Below are positions 8,939 to 17,006 of a DNA stretch of 64,000 bases, in pieces; the stretch's first letter is position 1, and each line of letters starts with the position of its first letter. The position numbers and the translations under genes are program-made. A model generated the notes under the pieces. The model was not told where the DNA came from. It saw only the letters and a program-made list of their open reading frames with translations, and ran no database searches. Origin of the DNA: an uncultured Sphingomonadaceae bacterium (GTDB taxonomy: Bacteria > Pseudomonadota > Alphaproteobacteria > Sphingomonadales > Sphingomonadaceae); contig CANLSQ010000001.1 in the NCBI GenBank assembly GCA_947493955.1, forward strand, positions 1,178,001 to 1,242,000, in the 5' to 3' direction.

Positions 8939-8970
8939 CCTTGTATTGGAACGATCATTCCAATACAAGG
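8939..8970. promoter_or_regulatory. 32-bp palindromic operator between dehalogenase and tetR genes
   Basis: Arms CCTTGTATTGGAA (8939-8951) and TTCCAATACAAGG (8958-8970) are exact reverse complements around a six-base centre, four bases of which also pair. The element lies 34 bases before the dehalogenase start and 8 bases before the tetR start, where a TetR-type repressor would block both divergent promoters. Confidence 0.8.
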
Positions 8971-8978
8971 TTTTATAT

Positions 8979-9587
8979 ATGCCAAGGCCCATATCTCAGT
9001 CTCGCACCGATCTTGTTGATAACGCTCTTGTTGCGTTCTGGAACATCGGTTTTCATGCGATATCAATGGACGATCTGGTGCGCGAAACGGGGGTTAGTCG
9101 TGGTTCGATTTATAGTGTGTTCAAAGGAAAGCGTGAGCTCTTCCACGCTTGTCTTGATCGCTATCAGGAAGCGGCAGTAACACCCAAGTTTGGACAAGTT
9201 GAAGCAGAGGGCGCGAGATTGTCCGACATCAAGCAGTTTTTAGAAGACGGAATTGCGAGCCAAGAAGCTCTTGATGGCCCCATGCCGGGATGTTTGGTGG
9301 TTAACACGCTCGCGCAGCTAGACCCCGCGGACGAGGATACCAAGCGATATCTGGAGTTCCATACCAACCGTCTTACCAAAGGATTTCGGGCAGTGTTTGA
9401 GCGCGAAAACGCTTTGACCGGCGCATTGAGCGATCAGGAAGTCGCTGCACTTGCCGAGTTCACGACCACATCCGTTCTGGGTCTTTGGTCCAATTCGCGA
9501 AAAATTGCCGATGGAGACGAAATGCGTCGATATGTAGACATGCTGATGAGTTTGATTAGGGCAAAGCTGGGCGTGGAGTGCCCATAG
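8979..9587 (+). CDS. TetR/AcrR-family transcriptional regulator
   Basis: A 202-residue regulator with an N-terminal TetR helix-turn-helix (about residues 10-55: [31 protein letters not shown]-like segment, then [11 protein letters not shown]). The C-terminal half is the ligand-binding domain, resembling the LmrA/YxaF-type TetR C-terminus (PGCLVVNTL). ATG 8979 starts 8 bases after a 32-bp palindrome that is its probable operator, so the transcript may have a very short leader. It is divergent from the haloalkane dehalogenase and probably represses that operon and itself; the inducer is unknown. Confidence 0.9.
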   Translation: MPRPISQSRTDLVDNALVAFWNIGFHAISMDDLVRETGVSRGSIYSVFKGKRELFHACLDRYQEAAVTPKFGQVEAEGARLSDIKQFLEDGIASQEALDGPMPGCLVVNTLAQLDPADEDTKRYLEFHTNRLTKGFRAVFERENALTGALSDQEVAALAEFTTTSVLGLWSNSRKIADGDEMRRYVDMLMSLIRAKLGVECP

Positions 9588-9656
9588 TGATTGCTAGTTC
9601 CAACCAATACCCGCTTATGCGCCCATAGCTGACTTTAACTCTCGCCCCCAGATCAC

Positions 9657-10439
9657 TCACCCAAATTGCTGCCAGAATATCCGGCCAGCCACATAGAGGA
9701 TCAACAAGGCTGTCAGACGCCGGATCCAGTGTTCCGGCAGCGCCTTGCTGGCCAGAAAACTGCCGATCTGTCCGCCCACCAGTACGCCAACGAATAAGGG
9801 CCAGTAGGACAATAGCATGTCGACCCCCTGCCCCTCCTGTCCCCAGGCTGATTTCATCAGCTGACCGATTAACCCGCTTGCCGAATTGACGAGAATGAAG
9901 ACACTCGCGGTCGCGGCTATTCTGCGGCTATCTGACCAGTTCATCAGCAACAGGATCGGGGCGAGAAATATGCCGCCACCAATGCCAACCATGCCGGACA
10001 GAAAACCGATGCCGCCACCAACTATTGGTGCGAACCAGCCACTGCGCTTGGTTGCGAGCTGTGAACCGACAACCTGGTTTCGGAAAAAGGGCTCTGTGAG
10101 GAGCAAGAGAGCGGCAACAGTCAAGGAAAGACCCAACAGGACGAGAAAACTGTCCTGATCTATGGCCAGACGCCCTCCTAGCCAGGCCGCAGGCACAGAT
10201 AACAGCAGGATCGGCCAAATCCTCTGCCACTCGATCAGTCCTCGTACCTGAAAACGTAACGTTCCGCCCATGACGACGATGATGTTGCAGATCAGCGCAA
10301 CAATCGGCAGCAGTCGATAGTCTATATCGGCCAGAGCCAGCAGCGCGATATAGGTCGAACCACCGCCGAACCCCACTGACGCATAGAGTGCCGCTGTCAG
10401 CAGGAAGAGTAAAGCAAGACCGGCAATGCCAACCGCCAT
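9657..10439 (-). CDS. TSUP-family (TauE/SafE) membrane permease
   Basis: A 260-residue inner-membrane protein with about eight hydrophobic segments and the family glycine motifs near both repeat starts: ASVGFGGGSTYIALLAL at the N-terminus and GFLSGMVGIGGGIFLAP in the second half. Members of TSUP transport sulfite, sulfonates or other small organic anions, usually exporting them. The substrate here is not evident. It is convergent with tetR and lies 32 bases behind the secA stop on the same strand, which may be read-through rather than a functional link. Confidence 0.85.
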   Translation of the reverse strand: MAVGIAGLALLFLLTAALYASVGFGGGSTYIALLALADIDYRLLPIVALICNIIVVMGGTLRFQVRGLIEWQRIWPILLLSVPAAWLGGRLAIDQDSFLVLLGLSLTVAALLLLTEPFFRNQVVGSQLATKRSGWFAPIVGGGIGFLSGMVGIGGGIFLAPILLLMNWSDSRRIAATASVFILVNSASGLIGQLMKSAWGQEGQGVDMLLSYWPLFVGVLVGGQIGSFLASKALPEHWIRRLTALLILYVAGRIFWQQFG

Positions 10440-10471
10440 ATCAGGTCTCGCTCGGCATGCTGCTTACAATA

Positions 10472-13198
10472 TCAATATTTGCCGTGACAATGCTTGTATT
10501 TCCGGCCCGAGCCGCACGGACATGGCGCATTTCGGCTCACCCCGTCAAAATTGATATCGGCGGGAGCTGCGCCACCAGACTGCCGTGGCGGCAGCGCAGT
10601 CGAGACCGTACCCAATGTGCCGCCGTCAATATCGTTGCTGTCATCTTCGCCGGTCAGCGGATCAATATGCGTGGTCAGGAAATCGGGCAGTTCCGGCAAT
10701 TCCGGTACTTCAATTTCTTCCTGGCGATGGAACTGGCTGACGGCGATGGTTTTCGTCACGCTTTCGCGGATGACTTCCAGCATGCGTTCGAAAAGACCAA
10801 AAGCTTCTTTCTTATACTCATCCAGTGGTTTCTTCTGGGCATAGGCGCGCAGGAAGACAACCTGCCGCAGCGCATCAAGCGTAGCCAGATGTTCTTTCCA
10901 GTTATGATCAAGCGATTCCAGCAGAATTGATTTTTCAATCTGCACCCAGATTTCCGGATCAATCTGTTCCACTTTTGCGTTAAAATCGGCATCGGCCAAT
11001 TCGGCAATCCGTGTTTCAAGGATCTCCGGCTCAACCGCATCTTCCTGCATCCAGGCATCGATATCCGGCGTAAGGCCAAATACCTCTTCGACGCGCTTCT
11101 TGAGCATGTCGATATCCCACTGCTCAGGGTAGCTTCCGGGAGGACAGCTGTCGGCAACGACGGCATTGGCGGTCTCAAGCCGCATATCCTCAACCACATC
11201 GCCAACCGTCTCGGCATCCATGATTTCAGAGCGTTGCTCGTAAATCACCTTGCGCTGGTCATTCATCACGTCATCATATTCGACAACCTGTTTCCGCGCT
11301 TCGTAGTTACGCGCTTCGACCTTTTTCTGAGCCGTTTCAATAGCTTTGGAGAGCCATTTACCACCAATAGCCTCGCCATCTTCGAGGTTTTTGTTCATCA
11401 TCTTGGCGAACATTGTCTCAGTCCCGAAAATCCGAAGCAAATCGTCTTCCAGACAGAGATAAAAACGACTGAGGCCAGGATCACCCTGACGACCCGAACG
11501 ACCACGCAGCTGATTATCAATACGGCGACTTTCATGCCGTTCCGTGCCCAGGACGAATAAACCGCCTGCTGCGCGCACTTCTTCACGCAACGCCCGGACT
11601 TCTTCTTCAATCTTGGCAACGGCCTTGTCCCGCTCTGGACCTTCCTCCATATCGGCGAGTTCCTGCTCGATACGAAAATCAATATTGCCACCCAATTGAA
11701 TATCCGTGCCGCGGCCAGCCATGTTGGTCGCGATCGTCACCGCGCCCGGAGCACCCGCTTGCGCAACAATGTGCGCTTCCTGTTCATGAAAGCGGGCATT
11801 GAGGACATTGTGCGTCACGTCTTCCTTTTTCAGGAAGTCTGACAAAAGCTCTGATTTCTCGATGGATACAGTGCCCACCAGAACGGGTTGGCCCTTATCG
11901 CTATGTTCCTTGATTTTCTTGGCAATGGCCGCGAATTTATCGAGCGTATTCTTGTAAAACTCGTCATTTTCATCAAGCCGCTGGATGGGCTTGTTTGTAG
12001 GAATGGTTACGACGTTCATCTTGTAAATCTCGAAGAACTCCGCCGCTTCCGTCTCTGCAGTACCGGTCATGCCTGACAGCTTTGGATACATACGGAAATA
12101 GTTCTGGAACGTGATCGATGCCATTGTCTGGTTTTCAGGTTCAATCTGAACACCTTCCTTGGCTTCAACCGCCTGATGCAGTCCATTGGACCAACGCCGA
12201 CCATCCATCATACGACCGGTAAATTCGTCGATAATGACAACCTTGCCATCCTTGACGATGTAATCGGTGTCCCGCTTTCGCATGACATTGGCCATCAAGG
12301 CCTGATTGAGGTGATGGACAACCTGCGTATTTTCATAATCGTAGAGATTATTACCTTCTAGCAATCCCGCCTCTTCGAGCAGGCGTTCCGCTTTCTCCGT
12401 TCCATCTTCGGTTAACGATATCTGGCGACTTTTTTCGTCCTTTTCATAATCTTCTTCATCAATATGCTGAACAATCTCGTTCACCGAAATATAAAGATCT
12501 GACTTATCGTCCGTCGGGCCTGAAATGATTAGCGGCGTCCGGGCTTCGTCGATCAGGATCGAATCCACCTCATCGACAATCGCAAAGTTGAAAGGCCGCT
12601 GCACCATCTGGGCGCGGTCATGTTTCATATTGTCGCGCAGATAGTCGAAACCGAACTCGTTGTTCGTGCCATAGGTGATATCGGCAGCATAAGCCTCGCG
12701 GCGCTGCTCTTCGCCGATATTGGGAATGATCGTTCCGACGCTCATGCCCAGGAAGTTATAGACCTGGCTCATCCACTCACCATCACGGCGAGCAAGATAG
12801 TCGTTCACGGTAACAACATGGACGCCCTTGCCTTCAATCGCGTTGAGATAACAGGCGAGCGTAGCGACGAGCGTTTTACCCTCACCGGTCCGCATTTCGG
12901 AGATTTCACCGCGATGCAGTACGATGCCGCCGACCATCTGCACATCATAATGGCGCTGGCCCAGGGTCCGTTTGGCTGCTTCACGGACAACCGCGAATGC
13001 CTCTGGCAGAATATCGTCGAGCGTTTCGCCATTGGCCACCCGTTCCCGGAAATACGGTGTTTTCGCCTTTAGCTCATCATCGCTAAGTGGTTCGATTTCT
13101 GGTTCGAAAGCGTTGATTTTATCAACCACTTTCATAATGGATTTAACGTAACGGTCGTTAGAAGACCCGAATAGGGATTTGGCAAAGCCGCCGATCAT
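10472..13198 (-). CDS. secA: Preprotein translocase ATPase SecA
   Basis: A 908-residue motor of the Sec pathway that pushes unfolded preproteins through SecYEG. Visible: Walker [14 protein letters not shown], the [14 protein letters not shown] box, [24 protein letters not shown], and the helical scaffold. The C-terminal zinc motif [14 protein letters not shown], which binds SecB and ribosomes, is complete. The start is ATG 13198. The upstream ribosome binding site is weak (CGGAA). An inverted repeat (13226-13244) sits 28 bases before the start, and a small exported protein is encoded just upstream on the same strand, a layout that recalls secM-secA. secG occurs 34 kb further on. Confidence 0.97.
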   Translation of the reverse strand: MIGGFAKSLFGSSNDRYVKSIMKVVDKINAFEPEIEPLSDDELKAKTPYFRERVANGETLDDILPEAFAVVREAAKRTLGQRHYDVQMVGGIVLHRGEISEMRTGEGKTLVATLACYLNAIEGKGVHVVTVNDYLARRDGEWMSQVYNFLGMSVGTIIPNIGEEQRREAYAADITYGTNNEFGFDYLRDNMKHDRAQMVQRPFNFAIVDEVDSILIDEARTPLIISGPTDDKSDLYISVNEIVQHIDEEDYEKDEKSRQISLTEDGTEKAERLLEEAGLLEGNNLYDYENTQVVHHLNQALMANVMRKRDTDYIVKDGKVVIIDEFTGRMMDGRRWSNGLHQAVEAKEGVQIEPENQTMASITFQNYFRMYPKLSGMTGTAETEAAEFFEIYKMNVVTIPTNKPIQRLDENDEFYKNTLDKFAAIAKKIKEHSDKGQPVLVGTVSIEKSELLSDFLKKEDVTHNVLNARFHEQEAHIVAQAGAPGAVTIATNMAGRGTDIQLGGNIDFRIEQELADMEEGPERDKAVAKIEEEVRALREEVRAAGGLFVLGTERHESRRIDNQLRGRSGRQGDPGLSRFYLCLEDDLLRIFGTETMFAKMMNKNLEDGEAIGGKWLSKAIETAQKKVEARNYEARKQVVEYDDVMNDQRKVIYEQRSEIMDAETVGDVVEDMRLETANAVVADSCPPGSYPEQWDIDMLKKRVEEVFGLTPDIDAWMQEDAVEPEILETRIAELADADFNAKVEQIDPEIWVQIEKSILLESLDHNWKEHLATLDALRQVVFLRAYAQKKPLDEYKKEAFGLFERMLEVIRESVTKTIAVSQFHRQEEIEVPELPELPDFLTTHIDPLTGEDDSNDIDGGTLGTVSTALPPRQSGGAAPADINFDGVSRNAPCPCGSGRKYKHCHGKY

Positions 13199-13225
13199 GA
13201 TGATTTCCGATATTTCTTTAGGTAT

Positions 13226-13244
13226 TGAGCGGGTTTAACGCTCA
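13226..13244 (-). promoter_or_regulatory. Inverted repeat in the secA leader
   Basis: TGAGCG and CGCTCA pair around a seven-base loop between the small exported-protein gene and secA. A second possible stem pairs GGACGAT with ATCGTCC (within 13261-13296). No T-run follows the first hairpin in the secA direction, so it is not a typical terminator; a regulatory leader is possible. Confidence 0.35.
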
Positions 13245-13307
13245 TTCTTGACTGCATTTAGGGACGATTGGGGACAAATCAACGTAGGTGATCGTCCGAG
13301 CAGGCGA

Positions 13308-13592
13308 CTACGGCGCGCCTTCTTCATGCTCCAGCTTGTCGCCATTGGTCGACTGGACCGGCAATACTGGCCAGTCAGCTTTAGTATCGCCTCCGCCTCG
13401 TGAGCGCAGCGCAAGGGCCGTATCGCTGTGGATGAAGCCTTGCGTGGCGTTATCATGATCAGCTGGTGCCGCCAATTCCGTCTCAGAAGCAACCTCATTG
13501 CCGGCTGTTTCTGTTGCCATAGCAGCAGCCGGCGCATTAACGCCCACTGCATTGAAAAGCAGCAACATAAAACTTGCAATATAGACGTTCAT
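13308..13592 (-). CDS. Small exported protein of unknown function upstream of secA
   Basis: A 94-residue protein not recognised as any family. Residues 1-24 form a signal peptide (MNVYIASFMLLLFNAVGVNA, then PAAAMA as a plausible cleavage region). The mature part is short, acidic and low in hydrophobics, with TQGFIHSDTALALRSRGGGD, and it ends in EEGAP directly before the stop. ATG 13592 is preferred over the TTG one codon earlier. It is on the secA strand, 109 bases ahead of secA, with inverted repeats between, and divergent from argJ. The layout resembles SecM-type secretion monitors, but no known arrest motif such as RAGP or RAPP is present. Confidence 0.6.
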   Translation of the reverse strand: MNVYIASFMLLLFNAVGVNAPAAAMATETAGNEVASETELAAPADHDNATQGFIHSDTALALRSRGGGDTKADWPVLPVQSTNGDKLEHEEGAP

Positions 13593-13650
13593 CAATAAGC
13601 CCTGTGAGAAGAACTTCGCTTTAGCAAACCAATAGATAAAGGCAAGTTAA

Positions 13651-14880
13651 GTGTCAGAAACCAAATCACCCCTTGCCCCAGCACATACTCCAGAACTTCC
13701 AGAAATTTCGGGCGTCACCTGTCGCATCGCTCAAGCGCGATACAAGGAATGGGATCGCTGTGACCTGACCTATGTCGAACTGGCCGAGGGTACATCTGTC
13801 GCAGGCGTACTGACCCAGAGCAAATGTCCGTCAACAGAGGTGGAATGGTGTCGGAAAGCCCTGCCCGGAGGCAAAGCAAGAGCACTGGTCGTCAATGCTG
13901 GTAACGCCAATGCCTTTACAGGCGCGCGCGGCATGGAGGCAGTGCAACGGATATTGTCGCTCACCAGTGATTATTTGGGCTGCACGGAGGAAGAGATATA
14001 TGTGTCTTCTACCGGCGTCATTGGTGAACCATTACCAAAAGATCGCGCAGAGGCCGGCCTGAAGGCGGCTTTCACATCCGCACCTTGTGGCTGGGAAGAT
14101 GCTGCGTCGACGATCATGACCACCGACACCTTTCCCAAAATGGCAACCACAAGCGCAATTGTCGGTGGGAAAACGGTATATTTGAATGGTATTGTCAAAG
14201 GCTCAGGCATGATCGCGCCGGATATGGCGACGATGCTCGGTTATATTTTCACGGATGCGACTGTTGATGCCGGTTTACTGCAGGAAATGCTGAATGCAGC
14301 GACCGCAAAAAGCTTCAACTGCATCACGGTCGACAGCGATACATCGACCAGCGACACTGTTTTGGCTTTTGCCACAGGTCAAAGTGACACCCCTGCCCTG
14401 ACATCGTTTGAAGACGCTGGTGCTGATGCGTTTCAGGCAGCCCTGAGCGATCTATGTATGCAACTGGCCCATCTCGTGGTCCGCGATGGCGAAGGTGCGA
14501 GCAAGTTTATCGAAATTGCCGTTACGGGTGCGCAAAGTGACGAAAGCGCAAAACATATCGCGTTGTCGGTCGCCAATTCCCCGCTCGTCAAAACCGCAAT
14601 TGCCGGAGAAGACGCCAATTGGGGCCGGGTCGTCATGGCAGTCGGAAAAGCTGGTGAACCGGCAGACCGTGACAGGCTATCCATCGGATTTGGCGGTATC
14701 ACGGTTGCCCGCGACGGTCTGGTTGTACCCGATTATGACGAGGCTCCGGTTGCCGAGCACCTGAAAGGCGACGTAATTGACATCAGCGTCGATATCGGGA
14801 TCGGTGACGGGAAGGCCACAGTCTGGACCTGTGACCTGACCCACGGATATATCTCAATAAACGCCGACTACAGGAGCTAG
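13651..14880 (+). CDS. argJ: Bifunctional glutamate N-acetyltransferase / amino-acid acetyltransferase ArgJ
   Basis: ArgJ transfers the acetyl group from N-acetylornithine to glutamate and can also use acetyl-CoA, closing the cyclic arginine pathway. The 409-residue precursor self-cleaves before a Thr; the site is seen as GSGMIAPDMATML with Thr194. NAGNANAFTG near residue 90 and the C-terminal NADYRS also fit. The start codon is GTG 13651, supported by the family N-terminus (LPEISGVTCRIA). It lies one base ahead of the GST-like gene, beginning a three-gene plus-strand run. Confidence 0.96.
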   Translation: MSETKSPLAPAHTPELPEISGVTCRIAQARYKEWDRCDLTYVELAEGTSVAGVLTQSKCPSTEVEWCRKALPGGKARALVVNAGNANAFTGARGMEAVQRILSLTSDYLGCTEEEIYVSSTGVIGEPLPKDRAEAGLKAAFTSAPCGWEDAASTIMTTDTFPKMATTSAIVGGKTVYLNGIVKGSGMIAPDMATMLGYIFTDATVDAGLLQEMLNAATAKSFNCITVDSDTSTSDTVLAFATGQSDTPALTSFEDAGADAFQAALSDLCMQLAHLVVRDGEGASKFIEIAVTGAQSDESAKHIALSVANSPLVKTAIAGEDANWGRVVMAVGKAGEPADRDRLSIGFGGITVARDGLVVPDYDEAPVAEHLKGDVIDISVDIGIGDGKATVWTCDLTHGYISINADYRS

Positions 14881-14881
14881 A

Positions 14882-15781
14882 ATGACCGAAATCATATTGC
14901 ATCACTATGAGAATTCCCCATTTGGGCAAGCGATGCGGCTTGCGCTGGGTTTGAAGGGCATAGACTGGAAGTCGGTGCAACAACCTGACATCTGCCCCAA
15001 ACCTGACCTCAGCGTTCTGACCGGCGGATATGAACGCATACCTGTGCTGCAAATCGGGTCGGAAATTTATTGCGACACGGCGGTCATTGTTGACGCGCTG
15101 GAAGCGCTTAAACCCGAACCAAGCCTCTATCCCCAGCCACTTGGCTTCGCCGGTCGGATGATTGCTTTATGGTCGGGCGGCCTGTGGTTCATGCCAGCAG
15201 TCGGGGTCGCTCTGGGCACCAACCCTGAGATTGTCAGCGATGAATTTTGGGAAGATCGCGCTAAACGGTTCGGCATGGATCGCCGGAAATTCCTGCCGAT
15301 GGTGCCGCATCTGACAGGGCAGTTTGAGGCCGGCGCAGCGTTGGTTGCCGAAACCCTGGCCGATGGACGGGACTATATCAGCGGCGACACAGCCGGTCAC
15401 GCAGACCTGATGCTGTACATGAACATTCGTTTCGCCAGCTTTGCAGGCAAAAAACCGTCCGACTTCGGCAGCAATGTCGCGGCCTGGTATGGTCGCATTG
15501 ACGGCATTGGCTACGGTAATTTCGAGGAATGGACGGGTCAGCAAGCGATCGAATATGCCCAAGCATCAGAGCCGGTCAGCAGCGGTTCCGTGGATCCGGC
15601 ATCCGGCTTTTCCGCTGGTGATAAGGTTTCCGTGAGAACCGAGACGCCTGATCCTGCAGCCGTTATCGGAGAGTTGGTGGATCTCAATGATAGAGAGATA
15701 ATCATCAAACGAGAGGATGAACAAGTTGGCGCACTCCATGTTCATTTCCCGCGGCTAGGGCAGATATTGTCGCCCGCATGA
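14882..15781 (+). CDS. Glutathione S-transferase-like protein with extra C-terminal domain
   Basis: A 299-residue protein with an N-terminal thioredoxin-like GST domain (residues 1-80: HHYENSPFGQAMRLALGLKGI, then ERIPVLQIGSEIYCDTAVI holding the cis-Pro and the Asp/Thr glutathione contact) and an all-helical C-terminal GST domain to about residue 220. Residues 230-299 form an additional beta-rich segment (GDKVSVRTETPDPAAVIGEL, then VDLNDREIIIKRED) that normal GSTs lack. It follows argJ by one base and overlaps the next gene by 4 bases, so it is cotranscribed. The substrate is unknown. Confidence 0.85.
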   Translation: MTEIILHHYENSPFGQAMRLALGLKGIDWKSVQQPDICPKPDLSVLTGGYERIPVLQIGSEIYCDTAVIVDALEALKPEPSLYPQPLGFAGRMIALWSGGLWFMPAVGVALGTNPEIVSDEFWEDRAKRFGMDRRKFLPMVPHLTGQFEAGAALVAETLADGRDYISGDTAGHADLMLYMNIRFASFAGKKPSDFGSNVAAWYGRIDGIGYGNFEEWTGQQAIEYAQASEPVSSGSVDPASGFSAGDKVSVRTETPDPAAVIGELVDLNDREIIIKREDEQVGALHVHFPRLGQILSPA

Positions 15782-16590
15782 GCCATTCCAGCCTTCATCT
15801 GTCGGTGCAGAATATCCTAAAGGATGTAGCGAAAGAGGTCGTACTCCCACATTATCAGAACCTCAAAACCGCCGATATTGAGGAAAAGGCACCCGGCGAT
15901 CTGGTAACCGTGGCTGACAGGCTGAGCGAAGAGATGCTCAGCGAAAAATTGGGTACTCTCCTGCCCGATGCAGCTATTGTGGGTGAGGAAGCCAGCGCCG
16001 CCAACCCATCGGTCATGGATCATCTGGTTGACAAGCAGGCCTGGATTATCGACCCGATTGATGGAACCGGAAATTTTGCAGCAGGTAAACCGCCTTTTGG
16101 AATGATTGTCGCGCTGTCGCAGGAAAATGAGACTGTCGCTGGCTGGCTCTATGATCCTCTGCAAGACCGGCTTTGCTATGCTGCGAAGGGGCAAGGTGCC
16201 TTTATCAATGGTGAAAAGCTTAGCGTATCAGCCGATCCGGACGGAAAACCCATAGCCGCTCTGGCCACTGGCTTCATGACGTCAGAGCAGAGAGACAAGC
16301 TTCTTCTCGCGGCTGACGGACATTATGAAATTGTCGATATTCCGCGCTGTGCAGCCGAACAATATCCGCGACTGGCGCTGGGCACCAACCACATTTCAAC
16401 CTTTGAACGCAGCCTGCCCTGGGATCATGCTGCTGGTATTTTGTTTCTGAATGAAGCGGGCGGGAAAGCGGCGCGCTGGAACGGTGACGCCTATCGGCCT
16501 GCAGATCGCAAAACCGGATTGCTCGGGGCCTCATCACCGCAATTGTGGGATGAGGCCGCCGAGCTTCTGGGGGATGTTTTTATCGATTAA
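15778..16590 (+). CDS. Inositol monophosphatase-family phosphatase
   Basis: A 270-residue Mg2+-dependent phosphatase. Metal-binding motifs are present: GEEAS (about residue 64), DPIDGTGNFAAG (about residue 92) and PWDHAAGILFLNEAGG near residue 205. Members of this family act on inositol phosphate, histidinol phosphate or PAP; this one has the short form often annotated as inositol monophosphatase. Its ATG overlaps the GST-like stop by 4 bases. It ends 11 bases before the convergent trxA stop, with no obvious terminator between them. Confidence 0.88.
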   Translation: MSHSSLHLSVQNILKDVAKEVVLPHYQNLKTADIEEKAPGDLVTVADRLSEEMLSEKLGTLLPDAAIVGEEASAANPSVMDHLVDKQAWIIDPIDGTGNFAAGKPPFGMIVALSQENETVAGWLYDPLQDRLCYAAKGQGAFINGEKLSVSADPDGKPIAALATGFMTSEQRDKLLLAADGHYEIVDIPRCAAEQYPRLALGTNHISTFERSLPWDHAAGILFLNEAGGKAARWNGDAYRPADRKTGLLGASSPQLWDEAAELLGDVFID

Positions 16591-16601
16591 GCTGGCCAAT
16601 A

Positions 16602-16928
16602 TTAGGAGGGCAGGCTTTCTTCCAGCCACGATTTGAGCTGACTTTTTGGCGCTGCACCGACTTTGGTTTCTACCGGTTCACCATTGTTGAACAGGATCAT
16701 CGTTGGAATGCCGCGCACACCGTATTTTCCGGGCGCATCCGGGCTGTCATCGATGTTGAGTTTGGCAATTGTCACCTGCTCACCCAATTCATCGCTGATT
16801 TCTTCCAGCGCTGGGCCAATCATCTTACAGGGGCCGCACCATTCTGCCCAGAAGTCGACAAGCACGGGGCCGTCGGCTTTCAGGACATCTTGTTCAAAAC
16901 TCTCGTCAGTAATTGCTTTGGTAGCCAT
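16602..16928 (-). CDS. trxA: Thioredoxin TrxA
   Basis: A 108-residue cytoplasmic thioredoxin with the redox motif WCGPC (Cys31 and Cys34), [10 protein letters not shown], and the cis-Pro loop RGIPTMILF. It reduces protein disulfides and serves as hydrogen donor for several reductases. ATG 16928 is preceded by AGGAGATTCCCT, a strong Shine-Dalgarno. It lies about 80 bases downstream of addA on the same strand, the order commonly seen in alphaproteobacteria. Confidence 0.97.
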   Translation of the reverse strand: MATKAITDESFEQDVLKADGPVLVDFWAEWCGPCKMIGPALEEISDELGEQVTIAKLNIDDSPDAPGKYGVRGIPTMILFNNGEPVETKVGAAPKSQLKSWLEESLPS

Positions 16929-17006
16929 AGGGAATCTCCTTTGCTTGTTTGAATATAATCTAGGCCCGCACAGCCCATTGCTCAAGTCTCTGCCCGAAAA
17001 GGATTT

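Noticed and set aside
8905-9066. N-terminal extension of the dehalogenase reading frame to 9066
   Set aside because: It would run across the palindromic operator and the tetR start; homologues begin at the ATG 8904 equivalent.
13235-13579. Alternative minus-strand frame of 114 codons upstream of secA
   Set aside because: The other frame has a proper signal peptide and sensible composition; this one is rich in Arg, Cys and Leu with no domain.
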